Below, one piece after another: positions 19,517 through 26,949 of a DNA stretch of 64,000 nucleotides; position 1 is the first letter of the stretch; each line of letters opens with the position of its first letter. The notes beneath the pieces were generated by a model that saw nothing but the letters and a program-made list of their open reading frames with translations, did no database searches and was not told where the DNA came from. The stretch is from CAWCKS01 sp963763485 (GTDB taxonomy: Bacteria > Pseudomonadota > Alphaproteobacteria > Rhizobiales > Xanthobacteraceae): positions 41,585 to 105,584 of the forward strand of contig CAVXOW010000010.1 in the NCBI GenBank assembly GCA_963763485.1, written 5' to 3'. The position numbers and the translations under genes were made by a program.

Positions 19517-19668
19517 CGCAACCTCCCAATCAGGTTCTAAGTTTCTTGATGCGCTAGTGGCACGCAGATTTCTGCGGCGATGTCGTTTTTTGAGGCGAAG
19601 TTCGTACCGCTTCAAGCTGCATCGAAAAAAGCCGGGGACGGCGCGAACCGTCCCCGGCGCAATTCTCG

Positions 19669-21975
19669 TCAGACCTTCATCGCGGCCTTCACCGACTCCG
19701 CCGTGATCGGCAACGCGCGAACGCGGGCGCCGACGGCGTTGAAGATCGCATTGGCAACCGCGGGCGCGACCACCGTCACGGCAGGCTCGCCGACGCCGGT
19801 CGCCGGTTCGCCATTGGCGATGATGTTGACGGCAACCTCCGGCAGCTGGCTCATCCGCAAGGGTGTGTAGCTGTCGAAGTTGGTCTGCTCGATGGCGCCA
19901 TTCTTCATGGTCGCCTTCTCGTACATCGCAAGCGACAGGCCCCACAGCGCTGCGCCCTCGACTTGAGCCCGGATGTTGTCCGGGTGCACGGCGGTGCCGA
20001 CGTCCGTCGCCACCGTCAACTTCTTCACCTTGACCTCGCCCGACGGTGCGACTGCGACATGGGCGACGCAGGCGGTCCAGCTTGCGGTCTTACGCTCCTG
20101 CGACGACACGCAGGCGACGCCCATGCCCTCGCCTTTCGGCAACTGCTTAGTGCCGTAGCCGGCAAGTCCCATCGCGGCGAGCAGTGTGTTGCGCAGCCGT
20201 TGCGCACCACCATTGTTGGCTCCAGTGCCGTCAAGCATCGCGATGCGATACTGCGCGGGATCCTTGCCGGCGGCATGGGCGAGTTCGTCGACCATGCTTT
20301 CGACGGCCCAGAACGTCCAGCCGGGTGCGACCGAACGTAGTTGCCCCGATGGCGTCGCCTTCTGTGCGAGCTCGTTGAGGATCGCGCGCACGGAGTGATT
20401 AGGCACGGTGTAGAAATGATCCGACCCGTTCACGGTGAAGCCGTCGAGACCGCCTTTCTTGTCGACCGAGGGCGTGAGGAAATCGGGGATTCCCCAACGC
20501 GCCGTCGGCCAGGCACTGACGACGTCATGCTGCATGGCCATTACGGTGCCGTCAGCGTCGACGCCGGCCTTGATCTTCTGGAAGGTCAATGGACGCGAGA
20601 AGTCCATCGTCATGTCGTCTTCGCGGGCATAAATGACCTTCACCGGCTTGCCGACCTCCTTCGCGGCGACGATTGCGGGGATCACCATGTCCGCATCGAG
20701 CCGCCGGCCAAAACCGCCGCCAAGCCAGGCCTGGTGCATCACCACCACCTTTGGATCGACTCCAATGGCCCCCGCTGCGATCGCTCCGGTGCGGGTCGCA
20801 AACTGGTTGCCGGTGTAAACGTGCCAGGTGTCTCCCTGCTGCTGCGCCGTGGCGTTCATCGGCTCCATCGGCGCGTGGATGTTGATGTTGGTGGTGTACT
20901 CCGCTTCCATCACCCGCGCGGCGTTACCCATGGCGGCCGCGACGTCGCCGGTCTTCACGAAGAACAAGCCGCTGTCGGAGTTGGCCTGCAGCTTCTTGGC
21001 TTCCGCCAGCAGCACTTCGCTCGAGACGGCGGCATTCGGGCCCTTGTCCCAAGTCACCTTGAGCGCATCGGCGGCTTTTCGCGCGGCGACGTAATTGTTC
21101 GCTACCGCAACCACCCAGCCCGAGGTCGTGCCGGTCTTGTCGTCGACCGTCACCGCCTTGATGAAACCGGGCACCTTCTTGGCGTCGCTGTCGTCGAGCG
21201 ACTTGACCGTCGCGCCGTAGCGTACGGGCGGCATCACCACCTTGCCGTACACCATGCCCGGCAGCATCGTGTCGATACCGTACCTGGCAGTGCCGTTGGT
21301 CTTGGAGGGGATGTCGAGTTGCGGCACCGAGACGCCGATCATTGTGTATTGATCTGACGTCTTCAGCTTGATCGCTTTCAAGTCATCCGCGCTGAAGGTT
21401 TTGGTCGCCTTGCCGCTTTTGACGACGTCCGAAAACTTCACCGATTTCTTCGATTTCGCGTGCGAAATCATGGAGTCACGGACCACTAGTTCGCCGGCTG
21501 GCACGCCCATCATCGCGGCCGCGGCTTCGGTCAGTGCGATGCGGCCCGCGGCACCCGCCCGGCTCATCGCATCGAAGTTCATCATGGTGCTCCAGCTACC
21601 GCCGGTAATCTGCGCGCCGAGCACGGGGTCGTTGAACTTCGGATCGTTCGACGCGAGCTGGATGCGCATGTCGCGCCAGTTCGCGCCGAGTTCCTCGGCA
21701 ATGATCTGTGCCATCGTCGAGGCGATGTGCTGGCCCATGTCGGCCTTGCCGCAGGTCACGGTAACCAGACCGTCCGGCCCGATCGCATACCACACACTCG
21801 GCGCAAAATTCGCCGCTGGCGCGGGCGCCCCGGCGGCTGCCGCTTGTGCTTCGCCAAGCAAGCCGGGCGCTCCGGCATAGCCGAGTGTCAGGCCGGCAGC
21901 ACTGGCGCCGACGATGAAGGCACGGCGGTTCAAATCGAGTTTTTCCGCTGCCGGAAGCTTCACATGCTTATTCAT
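19669..21975 (-). CDS. molybdenum aldehyde/isoquinoline oxidoreductase large subunit (IorB-like), Tat-exported, 768 aa
   Basis: The ATG at 21973-21975 overlaps the stop of the 2Fe-2S subunit by 4 bp. A twin-arginine signal (LNRRAFIVGASAAG, then QAAAAG) shows Tat export with cofactor loaded. The xanthine-oxidase-family molybdopterin domains follow: GKADMGQHIASTMAQIIAEELG, HAPMEPMNATA, HQAWLGGGFGRRLDADM, and GVGEPAVTVVAPAVANAI with the conserved Glu near the C-terminus. It binds Mo-pterin cytosine dinucleotide and would oxidise an aldehyde or N-heterocycle in the periplasm. Next to a PQQ alcohol dehydrogenase, an aldehyde is the better guess. Confidence 0.9.
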   Translation of the reverse strand: MNKHVKLPAAEKLDLNRRAFIVGASAAGLTLGYAGAPGLLGEAQAAAAGAPAPAANFAPSVWYAIGPDGLVTVTCGKADMGQHIASTMAQIIAEELGANWRDMRIQLASNDPKFNDPVLGAQITGGSWSTMMNFDAMSRAGAAGRIALTEAAAAMMGVPAGELVVRDSMISHAKSKKSVKFSDVVKSGKATKTFSADDLKAIKLKTSDQYTMIGVSVPQLDIPSKTNGTARYGIDTMLPGMVYGKVVMPPVRYGATVKSLDDSDAKKVPGFIKAVTVDDKTGTTSGWVVAVANNYVAARKAADALKVTWDKGPNAAVSSEVLLAEAKKLQANSDSGLFFVKTGDVAAAMGNAARVMEAEYTTNINIHAPMEPMNATAQQQGDTWHVYTGNQFATRTGAIAAGAIGVDPKVVVMHQAWLGGGFGRRLDADMVIPAIVAAKEVGKPVKVIYAREDDMTMDFSRPLTFQKIKAGVDADGTVMAMQHDVVSAWPTARWGIPDFLTPSVDKKGGLDGFTVNGSDHFYTVPNHSVRAILNELAQKATPSGQLRSVAPGWTFWAVESMVDELAHAAGKDPAQYRIAMLDGTGANNGGAQRLRNTLLAAMGLAGYGTKQLPKGEGMGVACVSSQERKTASWTACVAHVAVAPSGEVKVKKLTVATDVGTAVHPDNIRAQVEGAALWGLSLAMYEKATMKNGAIEQTNFDSYTPLRMSQLPEVAVNIIANGEPATGVGEPAVTVVAPAVANAIFNAVGARVRALPITAESVKAAMKV

Positions 21976-22463
21976 GTCGCCCTCCGCTCGGTACCGGTGT
22001 TGGATGCGGTCCGCATGTCGGCGGCAGCGCGCATGATGGCCTTCTGGATGCGTGAATAGGTCATGCAACGGCAGAGATTGCCGTCCATGTGCGCGACGAC
22101 TTCTTCCTTCGTCGGGTTGGTGTTCTTCGCGAGCAGCGAAGCGGCCTGCATGATCTGGCCCGACTGACAGTAGCCGCACTGCGGTACTTGCTCGGTGATC
22201 CAGGCCTTCTGCAAGGGATGGTCGCCCTTCTGCGACAGCCCTTCGATAGTGGTGATCTTCTTGCCGACGGCATCGCCGACCGAGGTCTGGCAGGAGCGCA
22301 CGGCCTCCCCGTTAACGTGAACCGTACATGCGCCGCACAAACCCGCGCCGCAGCCGAACTTGGTACCTGTCATCTGCAATTGCTCGCGGATGACCCAGAG
22401 CACCGGCGTGTCATTCGCCGCGTCGACGGACATACTCCGTCCATTGATAGTCAGATTGGGCAT
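21972..22463 (-). CDS. 2Fe-2S subunit of the molybdenum oxidoreductase (IorA-like), 163 aa
   Basis: The plant-ferredoxin-type cluster motif CGAGLCGACTV is near residue 38 and a second 2Fe-2S set (CGYCQSGQ near residue 95, CRC near 130) lies in the helical domain, the pattern of xanthine-oxidase-family small subunits. It is the first gene of the minus-strand operon and overlaps the large-subunit start by 4 bp (ATGA). It has no signal peptide, so it would be exported with the Tat-tagged large subunit. The 294 bp upstream (22464-22757) should hold the operon promoter, but I see no clear -35/-10 or -24/-12 site there. Confidence 0.92.
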   Translation of the reverse strand: MPNLTINGRSMSVDAANDTPVLWVIREQLQMTGTKFGCGAGLCGACTVHVNGEAVRSCQTSVGDAVGKKITTIEGLSQKGDHPLQKAWITEQVPQCGYCQSGQIMQAASLLAKNTNPTKEEVVAHMDGNLCRCMTYSRIQKAIMRAAADMRTASNTGTERRAT

Positions 22464-22757
22464 CGTCTCGTTTCCCCGCCGGTTGGAGAGCCGCCCATGC
22501 TGATTTCTTGATGAGGTTGTTGGGTCGTTCCCCCGATCAGTTCGTTGCGGCTTTTCTCAAATGATCCATCGATCATTTCGGCAGCGACCGGTACGCCACC
22601 GGAAAGTTGAGAATGCGCGCGTTCGCACGCGCTGACCACGTTAACGAAACAGGAATTCCGTGCAAATTTTTTTGCGCGCGGCGGGAACATTATTTGCGAC
22701 GAAAAATCTATTGCATTGCCACAGCGCGATTTGCGGCGATGCAAAATGTCGCAATGC

Positions 22758-23756
22758 TCAGATCCCCTCGAACAGTGCCGTCGACAAATACCGCTCGGCG
22801 AAAGACGGCACGATCGCGACAATGATCTTGCCGGCGTTCTCCGGCCGCCTGCCGATTTCGATCGCAGACGCAATCGCCGCTCCCGACGAGATGCCGCCGG
22901 GAATGCCTTCGATCCGTGCCAGCGCGCGGGAGGTCTCCAGCGCCGTGGCGCTGTTGACATGAAACACCTCATCGATCACGGAGTGATCAAGAATGTCGGG
23001 TACGATGCCGGCGCCGATGCCCTGAATCTTGTGCGGGCTGTGGGTGCCGCCGACCAGCACCTGACTCTCTTCCGGCTCGACGGCCACGATCTTCAGGTTC
23101 GGCAGCCGCGGCTTAAGCAATTGGCCAACGCCGGTGATGGTACCGCCCGTGCCGACGCCGGCGACAAAGATATCGAGCTTGCCGCCGGTGTCGTTCCAGA
23201 TTTCTTCCGCGGTGGTGCGGCGATGGATCGCGGGATTGGCGAGGTTCTTGAATTGCTGCGGCATGACCGAGTTCGGCGTGGTGCGCAGGAGCTCGTCGGC
23301 TGCGGCCAGCGCGCCCTTCATGCCTTCTGCCGCAGGGGTCAGGATCACTTCGGCGCCGAGATAGGCGAGCATGCGCCGTCGCTCGATCGACATCGAGTCC
23401 GGCATCACGAGCTTCAGCCGGTATCCTTTGGCCGCGGCCACGAACGCGAGTGCGATCCCGGTGTTGCCCGAAGTCGGCTCGACGAGCACGGTTCCCGGCT
23501 TGATGATCCCGCCCTGCTCCATCGCCTCGATCATGGCCGCCCCGATGCGGTCCTTCACGCTGGTCGCGGGATTAAAGTATTCGAGCTTGGCAAGGATCGT
23601 GGCCTTGGCGCCGCGCTGAGCCGGCAACTTGTTGAGCTTCACCAGCGGCGTGTCGCCGATAGCATCGACGATGCTGTCATAGATGCGGCCGCGCCCGGGT
23701 TTGCGCGCAGGCGCGGCTTGGCGGGCGGCAGATTGAGCGGCTTGGTTTTGCGCCAT
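22758..23756 (-). CDS. cysK: cysteine synthase (O-acetylserine sulfhydrylase), 332 aa
   Basis: This fold-type II PLP enzyme makes cysteine from O-acetylserine and sulfide in the cytoplasm. The PLP lysine is in NPATSVKDR (about residue 60), the substrate loop is EPTSGNTGIAL, the phosphate loop AGVGTGGTITG, and the late Ser motif GGISSGAA. The start at 23754-23756 (MAQNQAAQ) was chosen because it is preceded by AGGAG-like GGAGTTCACC; the frame is open further upstream. It has an Ala/Gln-rich N-terminal extension of about 25 residues compared with E. coli CysK. Confidence 0.93.
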   Translation of the reverse strand: MAQNQAAQSAARQAAPARKPGRGRIYDSIVDAIGDTPLVKLNKLPAQRGAKATILAKLEYFNPATSVKDRIGAAMIEAMEQGGIIKPGTVLVEPTSGNTGIALAFVAAAKGYRLKLVMPDSMSIERRRMLAYLGAEVILTPAAEGMKGALAAADELLRTTPNSVMPQQFKNLANPAIHRRTTAEEIWNDTGGKLDIFVAGVGTGGTITGVGQLLKPRLPNLKIVAVEPEESQVLVGGTHSPHKIQGIGAGIVPDILDHSVIDEVFHVNSATALETSRALARIEGIPGGISSGAAIASAIEIGRRPENAGKIIVAIVPSFAERYLSTALFEGI

Positions 23757-24208
23757 GGTGAACTCCTTGGGCTCGCCTGCGGTGATGTATTGCGAGCGAC
23801 CTGACGATGAGATGTGCAGTTGCCTGCATCGCATTGTTTCATCTGCGCAGGAGACAGTCGAACCCGATTTCGCAGCAAATTATCCGCAAATTTCCCCTGC
23901 GCCAGCAAATGTCGGTTCAGCACAGTCGCGATTTGTTGAAGTGATGGCTGACCATCGACGGATTTGCCGCAAAGCGTCAGAACGCCTGCAATTGTCGCTG
24001 CTTAGCTGATGCCGCCGGCGCCGTCTCGACGCGTGTGCACCGCACCGCCTTGATCCCGAATCGCACAACCGTCGCACTTGACCTTCGAAGCGACTCATTT
24101 GTGTCGCGACATCGTCAAGCAAACGGGTGTAGCTTCGTAACAGTATCAACGAACAGGCACCTCGGACCAAACGGTTGTTTGGCCGACCTCAAACAGGGGA
24201 GGGTTACG
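23757..24208 (+). other. 452-bp gene-free stretch between cysK and a zinc-ribbon gene
   Basis: This should hold the divergent promoters of cysK (minus) and the small zinc-ribbon gene (plus). Codon pattern breaks down in all frames. I see no terminator, repeat or RNA-like structure that I could defend. Confidence 0.5.
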
Positions 24209-24430
24209 ATGCCGACGTTGTCTCCTGCCATGCCATCGTTGGACGAAGAGGTTTTGTTGCCGGCCCCGCGCGAGTGTAATTTGCCGACTTGCCCGATCTG
24301 CCTCGACACCATGATCGCGGCGGAAGCTTCAGCGTTCGACGAAACCGGCGTGAGCTATCTCTGGAACTGCGAGACCTGCGGCTGCGGCTTCGTGACCAAA
24401 CACCAGCCAAGGCAGTTTGCGCGCGTTTGA
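24209..24430 (+). CDS. small zinc-ribbon protein, 73 aa
   Basis: ATG 24209 follows a strong AGGGGAGGG ribosome site. Two CxxC knuckles, CPICLDT (about residue 27) and CETCGCGF (about residue 54), give a typical single zinc ribbon; the preceding residues are Pro/Glu/Leu-rich. No DNA-binding or enzymatic domain is attached. It is probably a cytoplasmic zinc-binding adaptor or regulator, function unknown to me. It is convergent with tgt, 40 bp away. Confidence 0.68.
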   Translation: MPTLSPAMPSLDEEVLLPAPRECNLPTCPICLDTMIAAEASAFDETGVSYLWNCETCGCGFVTKHQPRQFARV

Positions 24431-24470
24431 TCGGCCCCAAGGGGCAGCGTTTTAGCGAAAGCCAGAAAAA

Positions 24471-25604
24471 TCAGCGGGTCGGCAGGTCACCTTTCGCCCA
24501 GCCTTCGCGCGCACGTGCATCGAAGGCGGCGAAGTCGCCCGCTGCGACGGCGTCCCGCACGCCTGACATCAGCGTCTGGTAATAGGCGACGTTGATGCCG
24601 GACAGCAGCATCGCACCCAGCGTTTCATTCGACTTGACCAGATGGTGCAGATACGCACGAGAGTAGAGCCGCGCGGCGGGCCACGGACTCTCCTCGTCGA
24701 GCGGGCGCGGATCGTCGGCATGGCGGGCGTTGCGCAGGTTGACGGTGCCGCGCCGAGTGTAGGCGAGGCCGTGTCGGCCATTGCGCGTTGGCAACACGCA
24801 ATCGAACATGTCGATGCCGCGTGCCACCGCTTCCAGCAGATCCTCCGGCGTGCCAACGCCCATCAGGTAGCGCGGCCGAGCCGCTGGCAGCAGCGGCGCC
24901 ACGGCGTCGACCATCGCCAGCATCACTGGCTGCGGCTCGCCGACCGCGAGCCCGCCGATCGCATAGCCAGAGAAGCCGATATCGATGAGCGCCCGCGCGC
25001 TCGTCTCGCGCAGCGCCAGGATATCGCCACCCTGCACGATACCAAACAGCATGCGGTTTTCCGGCGCGCTTTCGAATGCCCGCTTCGAGCGCTCCGCCCA
25101 GCGCAGCGACAGCAGCATCGCGCGCTCAATCTCGTTGCGCTCGGCCGGCAATCGCACGCATTCGTCGAGTTGCATCGCAATGTCGGCGCCGAGTAGCCGC
25201 TGGATCTCGATCGCGCGCTCGACGGTGAGTTCGACGCTGGCGCCGTCGATGTGGGAGCGAAACGTCACGCCCTGCTCGCCAATCTTGCGTAACATGGCGA
25301 GCGACATCACCTGGAAGCCACCGGAGTCCGTCAGCATCGGGCCGTTCCAGGTGGTGAAGGCCTGCAGGCCGCCGAGCGCGGCGATGCGCTCTGCGCCAGG
25401 CCGCAGCATGAGGTGATAGGTGTTGCCTAGCACGATGTCGGTGCCGGCGTCGCGGACGTCACGCCAATGCAGGGCCTTCATCGCGCCGGCAGTGCCGATC
25501 GGCATGAACGCCGGTGTGCGGACAACGCCATGGGCTGTGGTTAGTAACCCGGTGCGCGCGGCACCATCTGTTGCCGTCAGCTCGAAATGGTTCGGAAAAC
25601 TCAT
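24471..25604 (-). CDS. tgt: queuine tRNA-ribosyltransferase (tRNA-guanine transglycosylase), 377 aa, zinc cysteines absent
   Basis: It exchanges guanine-34 for preQ1 in GUN-anticodon tRNAs. The catalytic aspartates are in MLTDSGGFQVM (about residue 95) and FDCVLPTRNGRHG (about residue 270), and the substrate motif GGLAVGEPQ is present. Where the family has CxCxxC before YSRAYLHHL, this protein reads ESPWPAARLYSRAYLHHL, so all three zinc-binding cysteines are missing. In rhizobia tgt normally follows queA directly; here asd lies between them on the opposite strand, so tgt must have a separate promoter within 25605-25870 or depend on read-through. Confidence 0.93.
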   Translation of the reverse strand: MSFPNHFELTATDGAARTGLLTTAHGVVRTPAFMPIGTAGAMKALHWRDVRDAGTDIVLGNTYHLMLRPGAERIAALGGLQAFTTWNGPMLTDSGGFQVMSLAMLRKIGEQGVTFRSHIDGASVELTVERAIEIQRLLGADIAMQLDECVRLPAERNEIERAMLLSLRWAERSKRAFESAPENRMLFGIVQGGDILALRETSARALIDIGFSGYAIGGLAVGEPQPVMLAMVDAVAPLLPAARPRYLMGVGTPEDLLEAVARGIDMFDCVLPTRNGRHGLAYTRRGTVNLRNARHADDPRPLDEESPWPAARLYSRAYLHHLVKSNETLGAMLLSGINVAYYQTLMSGVRDAVAAGDFAAFDARAREGWAKGDLPTR

Positions 25605-25684
25605 AAAGCGCTTATCGCGAACCCGGCTGCCTGGTTCAACCGCGTTTCAGACCGCGCGGAGCCCGCACCAGCTCGCTCCGCCCA

Positions 25685-25713
25685 TTGACGCAACGCAAAC
25701 TCGCGCATAAATT
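25685..25713 (+). promoter_or_regulatory. sigma-70-type promoter of the asd attenuator leader
   Basis: TTGACG (25685-25690) and TAAATT (25708-25713) are separated by exactly 17 bp. The predicted start (about 25719-25721) is at or just before the leader-peptide ATG (25722), so the leader transcript would be leaderless or almost so. There is no ribosome site before the ATG, which agrees with that. Confidence 0.65.
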
Positions 25714-25721
25714 GCGCCGCG

Positions 25722-25793
25722 ATGCGCGCCACTGCGACCAAAACCACGACCACCAAAAAGCCCTGTCGGGCTTTGGAGATCGCGCGCGTGTAG
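25722..25793 (+). CDS. Thr/Lys-rich leader peptide of the asd attenuator, 23 aa
   Basis: ATG 25722 to TAG 25791-25793. The first 14 residues read MRATATKTTTTKKP: six Thr codons (ACT, ACC, ACC, ACG, ACC, ACC) and three Lys codons (AAA, AAA, AAG) within the first 13. Thr and Lys are both end products of the aspartate pathway, and asd follows. The Lys-Lys-Pro codons form the first arm of the downstream hairpin, as expected for a ribosome-sensed attenuator. Confidence 0.75.
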   Translation: MRATATKTTTTKKPCRALEIARV

Positions 25794-25851
25794 AGATTTA
25801 GCCTCAACGCCTCGTCCGAAGCCCCGCCTGATCAAGGTCCGGGGCTTTTTT
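25755..25851 (+). promoter_or_regulatory. transcription attenuator (mutually exclusive hairpins) upstream of asd
   Basis: Four pairing regions are visible. Region 1, AAAGCCC (25757-25763), pairs perfectly with region 2, GGGCTTT (25768-25774), loop of four. Region 2 extended, GGGCTTTGGA (25768-25777), also pairs over 10 bp (one G-U) with region 3, TCCGAAGCCC (25815-25824). Region 3 is the 5' arm of the terminator with region 4 (25836-25845). A ribosome stalled on the Thr/Lys codons would mask region 1, allow 2:3 pairing and prevent termination. Normal translation would allow 1:2 and 3:4. This is the classical trp/thr attenuation logic, inferred from sequence alone. Confidence 0.75.
25819..25851 (+). 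terminator. intrinsic terminator of the asd leader
   Basis: GCCCCG (25821-25826) pairs with CGGGGC (25840-25845), extended by CC/GG across a two-base bulge and by AA/TT outside. Six T residues follow (25846-25851). It lies between the leader-peptide stop and asd, 24 bp before the asd start, so it can only serve as a conditional terminator for asd. Confidence 0.8.
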
Positions 25852-25875
25852 ATTGCCTGCCTGATGGAGACCAAA

Positions 25876-26949
25876 GTGAAGTCAAATCCTGTCGTTGCCA
25901 TTGTCGGCGTCACCGGCGCAGTCGGCGCGGAGTTCATGGTCACGATGAACAAGCGCAATTTTCCGGTTGGCAAGCTGAAAGCGCTGGCGAGCGCGCGCTC
26001 GGCAGGCAAGACCCTGACCTTCCGCGGCGAAACTATTGTTATCGAGGAGTTGACCGAAGCCGCGTTCGAAGGCGTCGACATTGCGCTGTTCTCTGCCGGC
26101 AGCGGCATCGCCAAACGCTTTGCGCCGGCTGCGGTCAAGTGCGGCGCCGTCGTGATCGACAACTCCTCCGCGTTCCGCATGGACGCCGGCTTGCCGCTCA
26201 TCATCCCCGAGGTCAACGCGCGCCGGATCGCCGACCACAAGGGCATCATCGCCAATCCCAACTGTGCCGCGATCACAGCACTTGTGCCGCTCTGGCCGAT
26301 CCACCAGCGAAATCGCATCAAGCGCGTGATTATTGCGACCTATCAGGCCGCGAGTGGCGGTGGGGCAGCGGCGATGCAGGAGCTCGTCAACTCCACGCGC
26401 GCCCATCTCGACGGCGTAGCTCTTGCCCCAAAGGTTCTGCCGCACCCTTATGCCTTCAACCTGTTCAGCCACAACACCGACATTGATCCCTTAACCGGCT
26501 ACAACGGCGAGGAGACCAAGGTCATTCAGGAAGCGAAAAAGATCTTCGAGGACGACCGTATCGCCGTCGGCGTGACCTGCATCCGCGTGCCGGTATTGCG
26601 CGCGCATTGCGAGGCCATCACCTTCGAGTGCGAGCGGCCGATCAGCGAGGACGAGGTCCGTGCGATCCTGGCCGCTGCGCCCGGAGTAAGGATCATCGAC
26701 GACCAGGCGAAAAACTACTTTCCGATGCCGGTCGACGCGTCGGGCCAGGACGACGTGCTGGTCGGGCGCATCCGGAAAGACTTGAGCGATCCGTCCGGCC
26801 ATTCGATCAGCATGTTCGTCGCTGCCGATCAGCTGTTGAAGGGCGCAGCGCTGAACGCGATCCAGATCGCGGAGTACCTGCTGCCGTCGTCAGGGCTTGC
26901 TCGGAAACAGCAGGCAGGCGTCGCCGTAGGAGTAGAACCGGTAGCCTGA
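25876..26949 (+). CDS. asd: aspartate-semialdehyde dehydrogenase
   Basis: It makes aspartate-4-semialdehyde, the branch point to Lys/diaminopimelate, Thr, Met and Ile. The nucleotide motif VGVTGAVGAEF is at the N-terminus, the catalytic Cys in IANPNCAAI (about residue 130), and the substrate His region in LRAHCEAI (about residue 240). The GTG start at 25876 is preferred because GGAGA lies five bases upstream; the in-frame ATG at 25864 has no ribosome site. The last 20 codons overlap queA (opposite strand) by 60 bp and read as a non-homologous tail after AEYLL, as if asd had been inserted against the queA end. It is controlled by the upstream attenuator. Confidence 0.92.
   Translation: MKSNPVVAIVGVTGAVGAEFMVTMNKRNFPVGKLKALASARSAGKTLTFRGETIVIEELTEAAFEGVDIALFSAGSGIAKRFAPAAVKCGAVVIDNSSAFRMDAGLPLIIPEVNARRIADHKGIIANPNCAAITALVPLWPIHQRNRIKRVIIATYQAASGGGAAAMQELVNSTRAHLDGVALAPKVLPHPYAFNLFSHNTDIDPLTGYNGEETKVIQEAKKIFEDDRIAVGVTCIRVPVLRAHCEAITFECERPISEDEVRAILAAAPGVRIIDDQAKNYFPMPVDASGQDDVLVGRIRKDLSDPSGHSISMFVAADQLLKGAALNAIQIAEYLLPSSGLARKQQAGVAVGVEPVA

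Noticed and set aside
17807..19540. 577-aa open frame on the plus strand
   Set aside because: It lies entirely opposite the PQQ dehydrogenase, whose motifs are all in the minus frame; long antisense frames are expected at this GC content.
25601..25807. 68-aa minus-strand open frame overlapping the asd leader
   Set aside because: No ribosome site or likeness; the plus-strand leader explains the sequence much better.
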